From Rhyzopertha dominica (taxonomy: Eukaryota > Arthropoda > Insecta > Coleoptera > Bostrichidae): a DNA stretch of 64,000 bases. Where the stretch lies: positions 13,187,622 to 13,251,621 of the forward strand of contig QCXZ01000042.1 of assembly GCA_025024175.1 (NCBI GenBank), read 5' to 3'. A program made the position numbers and the translations under genes. The notes below the pieces were generated by a model, which did not search any database, was not told where the DNA came from, and was given only the letters and a program-made list of their open reading frames with translations. Of this stretch, positions 1 to 10,190 are shown in pieces; the first letter of the stretch is position 1; every line of letters begins with the position of its first letter.

Positions 1-483
1 TTAAAGATTAAGTATCTCAGAAACAAACTTCTGTTCTCTTCATGATATTTTAAATTCTATTTGCAAATATGGAACTATAAATGGATTTATATTATTAAAG
101 TGAAAAGAAAGTTTTAGGAGTTAGTTAAAGCACTGACTATCGATTTTTGTCTTAGCTATCTTCATTTTTTAATAAGGGGTGGTTAGAAGACCAGGGGAGA
201 AATAATTTTGATGAGTACAGGAAAACACAAATATATAGGTTTGTAATCTAATACATAATGAAATAAATCCACTGCCCTGGTCAATCCACTCTGACCCTAC
301 GACTAGTTTCGTCCTATTGGGGCTCATCAGGTAGGGGTATAGGGTTAATTGACTAAATGAATGTAGTTTTTTCTACTTCGTGTATACCTTGTGCTACTGA
401 TATGAAGGTCTTTCACCTTTTCCCGATCTGAAAGAGGTTTTTAGCCTGATAGAATCTAAAGTATCTATAGTATATCCTATATA
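1..483. other. AT-rich non-coding flank left of the DD41D element
   Basis: No coding region is visible. The only structured element I find is the hammerhead ribozyme motif listed separately at 295-336. The stretch ends at the TA target duplication of the DD41D mariner. Confidence 0.6.
295..336 (-). ncRNA. Type I hammerhead self-cleaving ribozyme with minimal stem III
   Basis: Read on the minus strand, every core element is present: CUGAUGA (330-324), a short stem II with a CAAUA loop, GAAA (310-307), a 2-bp stem III (AC/GU closing a UA loop) and the cleavage triplet GUC, with cleavage expected between 301 and 300. Stem I is a perfect 6-bp pairing of CCCUAC (336-331) with GUAGGG (300-295). 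Stem II has one C-A mismatch in four pairs. A very short stem III is known from hammerheads carried by Penelope-like elements and by retrozyme or SINE-like repeats, so this is probably part of a mobile element, although no ORF for one is visible next to it. Activity is inferred from structure only. Confidence 0.82.
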
Positions 484-513
484 CAGCGTGATTTTTTGAA
501 AACTTCACACCTT
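484..513. repeat. Left TIR of the DD41D element
   Basis: It begins CAGCGTGATTTTTTG and matches the reverse complement of 2430-2459 except at base 4. A TA precedes it. Confidence 0.9.
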
Positions 514-784
514 CACACAAAATTTATTGTCTTGCGGTTACAATAAACTTGTTAAAAAATAATTGTTACACCTAAACAAAATGCCAAAAATACTTAAAAT
601 TTTCTTTCGACATTACTTGATATTGCAACTCGACAGTTTATACTGAATTGGCTAAATAATTATCTACTTTGTGTTTCCAATTTTTTGTTTCAACTTTTTG
701 GCTACTTCTTTGGCACGACCATCTTTTTGTTCACATTCCTTTTTATAAATCGCGTGAAATTTTAAAGTGAGAGTCCAAGTGATA

Positions 785-1877
785 ATGGTTTATTCAACTG
801 CCGAAAGGGTAGAAATAATTTTTATTTACGGTGCTGAGCATAGCTGTGCTCGTGCGTCAGCAAGGGAGTTTAACGAACGGCAACCCGATAAAAATGTTGA
901 CGCTAGGTACATTCTCGATCTCGTGCAGAAATTTCAAGACACTGGATCTGTAGTAAACAAAAAAGGGCAGGAAATAGAGTCGTTGATGAAATGGCCCAAC
1001 TTGAAGTACTTGGGTCATTTTGCAATGGATCCAACTAGCTCTTTGCGTAACATTTCTACAGCCACTGCACTTTCTTATTCATCTGTAAGGAAAGTTACAA
1101 AACTGCACAAATTCCATCCCTATAAGATGAAAACTCTCCAGGAACTCGGCGAAGATGACTTCGATAGAAGACTGCAATTTTGCGAAATTATGACAGAAAA
1201 GATTATAGTAAATCCAAATCTAATAAAAAATATCTGCTTCAGTGATGAATGCACATTTTTTTGAACGGCTCTGTAAATAAACATAACGTCAGGTACTGGA
1301 GTGACGAAAATCCTTATATTTTTCGAGAAGGTCACACACAAGTTCCTCAGAAGCTGAACGTCTGGGCTGGAATACTTGGCAACGCAATTGTAGGTCCAAT
1401 TTTCATTGATGGGACGCTAAATGGAGGAATGTATTCAGAATTACTTGATAACGTTATTGATCCTTTGATCCTTTAATCACAGAGCAATTAGAAAACCAAC
1501 GTGACCCTGAAGGAAATCCAATGTTGGATGAATACGAATTGTTTTACCAACATGATGGAGCCCCACCGCATTACGCCATTAATGTGCGAAATTGGTTAAA
1601 TCATAGATTTCCTCTTCACTGGATTGGTAGGCGTGGAACAATTGAAGGGCCGCCACGATCACCCGATTTGACTGCTTTAGATTTCTTTCTATGGGGTCAT
1701 TTACAACCTGTGGTTTACAAAACACAACCTACTGGCCTGGACGATCTGCGAGAAAGAATTATTAACGAGTGCAGGAGGATTCCACCTGAAACTTTCCGAA
1801 AAGTGCAGCAGGAGTTCGAGAACCGTCTGTATTATTGTATGGAAAGAGGTGGTGCATATTTTGAGAATCTATTGTAA
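785..1877 (+). pseudogene. DD41D mariner transposase (N-terminal HTH plus DDD catalytic domain), frame-broken
   Basis: The reading starts at the ATG at 785 (MVYSTAERVE), the usual start of the N-terminal helix-turn-helix module annotated as DUF4817 in this group. The first catalytic Asp lies in SDECTFF (about 1240-1264), the second in QHDGAPPHY (about 1548) and the third in SPDLTALDFFLWG (about 1660-1695). Exactly 41 residues separate the second and third Asp, which defines the DD41D class. The protein ends in ENLL at 1877, about 360 residues in all. Two breaks disrupt it: a T-run near 1255-1262 that is one T short, and a tandem 8-bp duplication (gatccttt twice, 1459-1474). The first is the kind of change expected from a homopolymer sequencing error. 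In the cell the enzyme would cut and paste its own element at TA sites. Confidence 0.9.
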
Positions 1878-2429
1878 GGTTTGAATTTCTATGGTTTTGT
1901 TCACACTGTTTTTGGAGTTAGAAATAAATAATTTTTATTTTTCGTGGACATGGACTTTCTAAAAAATTACATGATAAATACTTTAATGTTAATAATAATG
2001 TTAAAAGAAAATTTTCAGTATTCTGGGAGTTTTTTAAGTGTCATATTTTTTACAAGTTGTTTGTTTAAATTTTGGGTTCTCGTAAGGACAAATTTTATTT
2101 CCGCTGTAAAATAAAATACATTTTGTTGAAAGGAGTCCAAAATATTCAATTTAATAAGCAGCCTGTTTCGTAGGCACTATTAATCTATTACCCCGTCAAT
2201 AAGTTAAACTTGGTAAAACTAATTACATGGCCAGACTCTTTGTGAAATAAGCTTTCAAATGATGTATCACAAGATGGATAGTTCCATTTAAAATTTTTAA
2301 AGGGGTATCTACCCTGCTCAGAGAGTAAGCGCTATCCATTAAAAACTTATCTCAAAAGTTGTCTCCCTGCAAACAAAAGTTTACCTGTTGTTGCAAATTT
2401 TTAAATTTTTGCTATATTTAAAGTTATTT

Positions 2430-2459
2430 AAGGTGTGAAGTTTTCAAAAAATCACCCTG
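2430..2459. repeat. Right TIR of the DD41D element
   Basis: It is the reverse complement of the left TIR with one mismatch, ends in CACCCTG and is followed by TA. Confidence 0.9.
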
Positions 2460-2596
2460 TATACTGTTTTATATAACTGCCAAAGTATATTGCAGGCCTT
2501 TGGAAACCCTTCTTATCACAGATTACTAGGAAAAGCGACCCTAGTATTTGCACTTTGATTTCTTCCTCATCTGCGTCACAACTGATTCATTTTTCT

Positions 2597-2890
2597 TCAC
2601 ACTTCACAAGCACATTTCGAATGAATTTCAAATATGTATTGTTGGGCATTAAAATACTGCCTCAAAAAACAAAGCTCCCCATTCCTAACGCGCATCGTTG
2701 TCATGCCAATTCTTGCCCAATCGTATTCGATCTGAATCACCTTGGATGCGTCCACTCCGTCCCTTGGAGTACCATTTGATCGCGACCTAAGCAGTGCACC
2801 AGGTGGGTCTCCAAGAGAAGAAACTATCGAGCTGCCTCCAGGAGGTTCTTCCACCGTTCCAGGTGTAACAACACTTATCAGGTACGTTAT
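2597..2890 (-). other. Unrecognised coding-like open frame
   Basis: The minus strand stays open for about 98 codons (open from about 2890, with an ATG at 2854) with mixed, non-repetitive composition, including PPGGSSIVSS and GVDASKVIQIEYDWARIG. Base composition is richer in CpG than the AT-rich neighbourhood. I do not recognise the family. It could be an exon of a host gene, a fragment of a mobile element or chance. There is no clear splice context and no initiator supported by other evidence. Confidence 0.25.
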
Positions 2891-2989
2891 TTACCGCAGC
2901 TTTTCGAAAGATATCTAATCTGGGTATAAATAGATAGAACTGTATCATCGTGTTTGCGATTTATCAAAATTTTTCTAACGATATTCTGG

Positions 2990-3260
2990 GGTCAATACGG
3001 TGTCCCCGGGGTTGTTCTTGGCGGAAAAACTGCTCGGGGGCTGCGGAAACGGGTTTTCCTGCAAGAAAACCGTAGACAAAATGGCCGCCACTGACGCAAT
3101 CATCCACACCCAAACTGATAAGCAATTTCTATCACGTACACATCGTTTTGATCCACAGTAGTCGGTGTCGATACCAAAGGGCACCACGATCATCCACCTG
3201 AGGGCAGCGCGGGGAAAACCGAGGAGGTGAGTCCTTTGTCTTTTCACCCTCGACTGTGCT
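2990..3260. promoter_or_regulatory. CpG-rich island, candidate upstream 5' exon or promoter
   Basis: A block of clearly higher GC and CpG content stands out from the AT-rich flanks. A splice-donor-like GTGAGT lies at 3227-3232 after a G/C-rich run. The GATA gene must have at least one non-coding upstream exon because its first coding exon begins at a splice acceptor, and this is one of several candidates. No TATA box or initiator can be assigned with confidence. Confidence 0.25.
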
Positions 3261-6200
3261 TTTCTTCACCACTTCGCGGCTGGTAACCGTGTGGGCTTTT
3301 ACATGTCAGCGTTAACACTTTATTTGTTAACTGTTAACGTATCTCTGTACGATTAGGTCGCTATAAAAGATATACGTATATTCTAATGAATACAGCAAAA
3401 TCATACACAAAGCAGATTACGAATGATAAAAAAGCTGGATCTGGGCCACTATCGCAATAACATGGGCAGATGCAGGTATACGACGCGGTGTTCCGCCATT
3501 TTGTCGTGACTGTTCTCGCGAAGACGCCACGGAAAAAAGTTCGTAGAGAAAGAATACGAGAGTTCCCGTTAACAATTAATTAGCTAACAAATGAATTTTT
3601 TCTTATTTCTTAATAATAAGGACAATTAGATGAACTATTTTACTATGCCTCTATATTATTTATTCAAATATTAATCGAAAAACAGTCTAATAATTAAAGT
3701 TCGTTGCAGTGTTAACTAGTTTTCGGTCATCTATTGGTTAAACGTTTAAGGAATGATTTTAATATTTCTTCCTCAAATGTAGTGGAAAATTCGTATACCA
3801 TTGGTAACAAAAATCGACCAATAAAACGCAAAGACTTTGTCATATAATTCACTAAATATTAAGCAATTAAAGAATTATTAAATAAAAGACACAATGATAA
3901 CTGCAGGTGATGGGGTACTAATCTCTATATTATTTTGATGAGCTATCGCTGACTTATATTTTGAAAATAACGTGATTTAAAAGTCCTCTTTGGTTTCATC
4001 TATTTTCGTGAATTCTCCGCTCTGTTAAATATTCTGTTTAAGATTTTGAATTGTTTGGAACTTCTTACTGTAAACTAGAGATTACTAATGAGTGACGCTA
4101 TTACATTTAAAAGTTCTGACGACCTTATTGGAAAACCCTTTATAAGTATATTAAAAGCCTTTTTAACGTCAAATTTCTTTAATTTGTTAAAGTGACTAGT
4201 TTTGTGGATAAATGTTATCTCATCCTCAAAATATGGATTTTTAAAGTGTTATTTTTGAGGCAGGTATATTGAAAAAGAAGAGTAGTGATTGACTAAAATT
4301 ACCTCTAAATTACCGACAGAAATATTTTAAGAGACTAATTGCTATTGACACTTTTCGAATCGCCAATAAACGTCATTTCCTTCAACTTGAGATAAACTTA
4401 GCATTACCTATGATTTTAAAGCTATTTAATCGTGACATGAGTCTAATAATAATTAGTCCTTTTGATGGATATGTAAAATATTAACAATGCAAATAGTGAA
4501 TAATTTGGTGCCAATAACCAAGACCTTCGATATTCTTTTATATTTGTTTTGAAATTTCTGCCTACCTACACATACACCGTTACTATCCGTACGAAAATAA
4601 TTATAGACCTTGGTGCAAAAACCAGCCCAGTCCTAGATCAACATTTGCGAGAAAACTAGGAAAAACGTTTTGGATGTTGCAATCAGTTCACCACACTCGA
4701 AATTTTTGTTTTTAACTATTTGTTATTCGTATACCTCAGATTTTTTCATAAAACGGTCGGGAATAGCTGAAAATCCATAATCCTATATGAGTTTTGTATT
4801 TTCAACTATATAATGGTCATATAGCAGCAACTGAAAGTATATTTATTGTACCTAGTTGTAAAGTGCTTTAGATTACAAAACAGTATATTGCTTTCTCGTG
4901 TTGTTTGATCGAATTAAAGTTACAAACTCATATTTCTTGGAAATCTATATTTACACATCACATACAAAAGAACACTTACCTACAATTTCGAAATTTGACA
5001 AATTCATGCTGTCTGCATTGTCTTCATTCATGTTTATGTTTAATGTGTAATGTTTCAATGTTTCCCTTTTTGTTCAACTTGAGTACCTAAAGTTTCTAAT
5101 TTGTTCAAAAACCCAAAACTCTGCTCTCAATTTTTTGCAAGCCTCAAGTCGATAGTTCAGTTCCTGAACTCTTCGGTGTTTTCCATTAATCGTAACCAAT
5201 AATATTAGATTAATTACTAGCAGTTAGGGTTCATCTGCTTTTAGCTATTTGATCTATTTGCGTTTGTGAAGGTTGGATCATCCTTTTTTAGGTTAATAAA
5301 TTAGAACTTTTCTGTAAAGTACGTTTAACTAAAACTAATTTTTAAGGGGCACTTACATTAAAATGATCGTTTCGCTTACTGTTTTGGAAACAGTTATTTT
5401 TTTGTCTGGCAACTTTAAAAATCTGCTCTTTTGACTGTGGTACAGCAACAATGTTTGTTGGGATTGTTGGGCGAGTTGACACTTATTTGCTTCTTTTAAA
5501 TATTACACTAGACGGTATGCAATATTATGAAATATAATATGACCGTACAATTGATGACAGTTGGCAGAATTTTTGTATTTTAATATATTTTATACCCGCC
5601 TCAGAGTTTGAACTATCGAAACAGTGACTTTAGTAACTATAACTTAATTTGCAACCTCCACTACAGTAGGTATATCGTGTTTATTGATGACTCCCCCCCT
5701 TGAACCTGGGTTGCCAACTCTGGACCCTTCCAATTTCCCATACATTTAGCTGGTTAATTATGTGTGTACACTTAAAAATTGTCCTATTTACAAAATTGTA
5801 AATGCAACATTCTTGTTCTTACGAATCGTTGTTTTAGGGCGGATATAGCTTTAAGACTATCTTGGTCAGGAAGACTCATAACACGATTTCTACTTCTCTT
5901 CTACCTTTTCTTATAAAGATTATTCAACTAACTACTGTTATATGGAACTCTAACTTTTGTGCCAAATTTCTAAATTCACATTACATTTTAACAATTAATA
6001 CAAAAAAGCTAAAAATCCATCCAAACTCACGTTTATAAAAGTCAGTTTATTTAAATGAAGCTTAATTTGGTTAAAATATTAAGTAGTCGGTTAATGTTTG
6101 AGAGCAATGCACTGGTGATCTAAGAAGGTTGGCTTGACGCATAAGGCTGAGGCATTTGTCATTCAGAGTTTTAATAATGTTAGTTATCCATCGAGTCTCT

Positions 6201-7100
6201 TTCCATGGGGACTAAAAATTACTACAATTGTATCTTTAGCACCTATACTTATGAACTCCCAGCTTAAATTTCTAAAGCTTCTGGTGCGAGAAGTTGAAAC
6301 TGTACTAAAAGCGCATCACTTAATGCATTAGTATTTGATATGTGTTAATTCTGAATCAGAAATCGTGCTGCTATTAGTGGAACTTTAAGGTGAAATTTAT
6401 GTGCCTTTGGTACTTCGTATGATATCATTATACATTAGTGGATCACGGATCTTTATTCTCCCAAATAAAATGTATCAACTCATCTTTTGTTAAACGTGAG
6501 TGCGATGCAACTGAATGCATCTCACCTAGCTGAGTTCATCAATAACTGAATTAGTAATAAAGAGGCTTTGTATGATCAGTGTACATAGAAAACATGTAAA
6601 TAATTTGGGTCTTTATTTCACAGAAGATGTTGTAAGTCGCCTTGCAGAAAATTTACGAAGATTATTCATGGAATAAATACTTCATTAATTACTTAAGTAC
6701 CTACATCTTATAAACGTTTATTATTTATATTTATGTTGAATTATACTCTACAGGACGTTACTGCTTTGTTCTTCCTAGACCAAAAGCTGGGTACGCCCAT
6801 GGCTGTGCTTATTATAGCTTGGCAGTAGTTACAACAAGGCAGCACAAAGAATTTAGAAACGCCGCCCCCGTTGCATGAATCATTTATAGAAACCCTGTAC
6901 AAATGTTTCAAGCCTTTCAATGAACTCCACTCCAGATAGTATATATTTTTACCAGTTTTGTGGTTTCCTTAATTATATCATAAAAACTACCTTGTTAAAT
7001 CGTCAGTATCAACTCTTATATTTTTTTAGTCCTGCCAGTTGCAATATTATGTATCTAGATCGAAAATTGGAATAACTCTCTCTGGCATCGAAATAAATCA
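3261..7100. other. AT-rich intergenic stretch, no gene seen
   Basis: Only short ORFs (under about 65 codons) with biased composition occur. I find no recognisable domain, RNA gene or complete repeat. Confidence 0.5.
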
Positions 7101-7129
7101 AAAAGCTAGATAACACGCCGCCAGTTTTA

Positions 7130-7541
7130 TTGTCCTCAAAAATCCTGATACAGTATCTCAAAAACTGTAGGTCTAGGCCGACAGAGATAGCCCGTATCTC
7201 CATAATATTTGCCGAGGGAGCCACCCCGTTTGATGCCGGTTTCCGTAAAAAAAATTCGACGAGATGGCCCCGATTTTTCACCTACGAAAAACCGTTATCG
7301 TACAGTGTGTATGTCGGGAATAGAGTGAGGTAACCGGCGTTATCACTGCACAAACATCTCAGGCGGACCCATGCAGTATCACCTCTGCTGGAAGAGAGTG
7401 CGTGCGTTTTTGACACCTTTCGCTGGGCCAAATCGTGGAAATGTGTGAAAAGTGAGGGTGGAGGTTCGTGGTGAATGAAAACTTTGCGAGTGGATGTCTG
7501 ACGGGCAGTTGGAGATGATGAGACATGAAGAAAGTGTAAGT
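7130..7541 (+). promoter_or_regulatory. CpG-richer island with donor-like GTAAGT, candidate 5' non-coding exon
   Basis: The GC content rises, and a good donor consensus (GTAAGT at 7536-7541) ends the block. Several overlapping minus-strand ORFs across it differ in all three frames and look like by-products of composition. It may be the upstream non-coding exon of the GATA gene 7.5 kb downstream, but transcript evidence would be needed to choose between this and the islands at 3.0 kb and 12.7 kb. Confidence 0.25.
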
Positions 7542-7817
7542 ATCGAGTATCCACACTGTGAAAAATTTTTTTTGACTTCTTCGACATTTTTATGCATTAT
7601 ATTGTCAAATTGAAGGTGTAGCTTGAGAGGCTTAAAGTGGCAACCATTTGATATTCATCTGCATGATCCAACAAGAAGTTAATACAAACATGAACCATTA
7701 AGTTGCTTAAGGCAAACGCTGCTCAAAAGCGATTCATTACATTCACAAAGCGTTAACCGGCCTTTTAGGCCCATAGCTTGACTATTTGTCTCCATTTTCT
7801 CTATTTATAGTCGTTAC

Positions 7818-8045
7818 CAGAGATGTTAAAATTACTTCACAATGTATTATTAGTTACAATTAAACGTAGAATTACTTTGAGTAAATTGTAATTAATTATA
7901 ATTACAAAATATGTTAATGTATTTAATTACACTTACAATTACAGAGGATAAGGTCAGGTAGAAAGTTGGAAAAAGTTTTAAAACAACATGTTAATTAATT
8001 ACTTCTTTAATTACAACGAAATTAATACAATTATTTGTTCACGTT
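7818..8045. repeat. AATTAC-rich repeat with hAT-like CAGAGATG end
   Basis: The stretch starts with CAGAGATG at 7818-7825, the kind of terminus seen in hAT elements, and continues with many copies of (G)TAATTACAATT-like words. No matching CATCTCTG end was found downstream, so this would be a truncated non-autonomous copy. Confidence 0.35.
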
Positions 8046-8159
8046 TTATAAGGTGTGTTATTGACTCATTTTAATACAATTTCTGTAGTTCGAGAGTGTT
8101 TCTTCTTTCCCAATTTCTCATTTTTTCCTTTCTCCTAACTATTTGCCGTTCCCAGGTAT

Positions 8160-9122
8160 CCAATTTATATGTACCCGCAAGATTCAATTCCCAGGTTTCG
8201 CGTCCATTTCATTGGTTGTATATATCAGAGGAGCCTCAGGGCTCGTTGCTAGGTGTTATATTATTCCTAATATATAGTGCCGATTTATTTTCCTCCTCCA
8301 AATTTTGTCGCATACAAGGTTATGCAGACGACAGACAGATCTTACACTACTTTGATCCTAAAAATGGGGATGTTGCTTCCGAAGAAATTAACGCTGATGT
8401 TCGATGCCTTGGTGTAGTACACGTATATGTTCTTATACATAGGTTCCAGGCACGATTGAAGTTGTTCTATGCTAATAAACATGTACTGAATAAAAAACTT
8501 GAAGTAAGTCTGTGTAAAGGTTTAGCGCTGTCTTTGTTTTCGTATGGTAATGTTCTGTATAATTCTCATTCTCTAGAAGCAGAACACAGAAAGCTTAAAA
8601 AAATTCATGTTGTCGATTAAGTAATAACTTTCGTAATTTGATCACGTGAAAAGTCATTTAAAAGAGATGGGTTGGTTAACTATGGATGCAAGAATAAAAT
8701 ACGGTCTGTTTACTCTTATGGACGGGATCATAATTAAGGGAATACCTGCATGCTTTTTTTTTCGGAGCGGCATCCACAGTAGAGGAATCTGAGTAGATGG
8801 CCGCTTAACAACGCCAGTTCACAGTACCTCATTATTTTGCAGAAGTTGTACTTTTCAGTATGTAGAATGATTTAATTTCTGTAAAAATATTTTCTGTTGT
8901 AAATCTCTACGGTCGTTTAATCGTCCTTCAAGATCGGATTCTCTTTAGTTTCTCTTTATAAAAATTTTAATTTTTAAATTTGTCTTTATATTATTGTTTG
9001 TTCAGTTTTATATTTAAGTTTTGTGGTACCTTATAGGTTAAATGTAAGAATAGCCTTTTGCCCATTGTGTACGATTTTTTAATATAATCGATTATTATTA
9101 TCATTATTACATATTATTACTT
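8160..9122 (+). mobile_element. Degraded non-LTR (LINE) retrotransposon, 3' half
   Basis: The plus strand encodes reverse transcriptase landmarks: EPQGSLLGVILFLIYSADLF (about 8230-8290) and GYADDRQI (about 8318-8341), the latter holding the YADD catalytic box. A following stretch (LFSYGNVLYNS...LKKIHVVD, to 8620) resembles the segment downstream of RT in jockey/CR1-like LINEs. Many stops and shifts follow, and the relic ends in an ATT-rich tail near 9089-9122, typical of LINE 3' ends. The part between the two RT motifs is shortened, so the copy is inactive. Clade assignment is uncertain. Confidence 0.7.
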
Positions 9123-9757
9123 CGTTATTATTTTGCTTCTCGTGAAACGAATTTATGAATAAAATTAACTTTTCGAAACCTTCATTACAAACGCAGCTGT
9201 GTTTTAGAGAATACGTGTAATTGGACAAGAATTATATACGCAACGATAATCAACAATTCGATTGATTTGTAAATATTGTTTGCAATTTTCTTCAAGAGAT
9301 TTGACCTCAAATGTTAGATTACTAGTGTACCTGTGTTCCAAAAGATTATGGCAGTACCTGTCGATAGATTTAATGCAATCTTATCAAGCTACTAAAATGC
9401 AAACAAGAATGATAAGTCTAGGGAATTATAAGAGATTGAGTTTTCGTATCACTCTACATTTTTTCAGAACAAGGAAAAAAAGGTTCCAAAATTTGTCTCT
9501 AATTTGTTAGCATCTTTTCTGATATGTTGATGATCGGATATCACGAAAATCTACGGCTGGATCTAGTTTTGCCGATTTAATAACTCAATAATGTTCTGCA
9601 GGATTATGACATAAAAATTGAGAGTGGAGACGACTACAAATAGACAGTAGTAGAATTATTGTAGAATATGACGGGCAAACCTTTACAAGAAATATTCTTA
9701 CTGAATTGCAGACACTTGCTACGACACCCATGATACTGTGAAAAAAGATGGTGCGTG
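9123..9757. other. No supported gene
   Basis: AT-rich sequence between the LINE tail and the DDE relic. Its distal part (from about 9600) may be the decayed upstream portion of the transposase relic, but I could not align motifs there. Confidence 0.4.
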
Positions 9758-10190
9758 TTGAATGTACCGGTGCCACATGGTAAAAGAATAATTATTCTAC
9801 ATGAGGGATCTAAAACTGGAAGGGTGGAAGACGCATTATTTCTATCTGCTAGAAATATGAAGGAAGGGTAGATTACCATGAAAGTATAACGACTGAAGTT
9901 TTTGAAAATTGGTTTGAAAATAAACTGCTGCCAAAGTTTCGGGTCAATGCAATAATTGTATTAGATAATGCATTTTATCATTCTGCTCAGATTAAAATAA
10001 TCCAAATACTTCTTCAAATAAAGAAGAAATCAAAGATAGTTTGGATAAAAAGAAAAAGAAGAAGTTGCCAAAATCACAGTTGCTCCAGCTGTNTGCATCA
10101 TGTGATAAAAGAAGAAAATTTTTAGAGGGGACGACTGGTGGAGGAGGTAATAATTCANCTTGGCGATGACGATGATAGTGACTTTTTTAA
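9758..10190 (+). pseudogene. Relic of a DDE-superfamily transposase (family A, copy 1)
   Basis: Fragments read NVPVPHGKRIIILHEGSKTG, then DYHESITTEVFENWFENKLL and the catalytic segment IIVLDNAFYHS (Asp-Asn within the second catalytic box). An acidic tail near LGDDDDSDFF closes the frame. This order matches a widespread insect DDE (Tc1/mariner-like) transposase family. Stops and two n bases interrupt it and the first and third catalytic boxes are not seen. A second relic of the same family lies at 19519-20013 on the other strand and shares the segment after the first Asp and the acidic tail. Confidence 0.65.

Larger units (their letters stand above)
484..2459 (+). mobile_element. DD41D mariner-type DNA transposon, near complete
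   Basis: The element is 1976 bp and is bounded by 30-bp terminal inverted repeats (484-513 and 2430-2459) that differ at one position. Each end is flanked by TA (482-483 and 2460-2461), the standard Tc1/mariner target duplication. It encodes one transposase on the plus strand, broken by two frame disruptions. The good TIR match argues for a fairly young copy. Related coding fragments occur at 16859-17497, 44889-45030 and 46097-46355, so this superfamily has invaded the region repeatedly. Confidence 0.9.

Noticed and set aside
7282..7597. Three minus-strand ORFs over the 7.3-7.6 kb island
   Set aside because: All three frames are open over the same bases, which argues for composition rather than coding.
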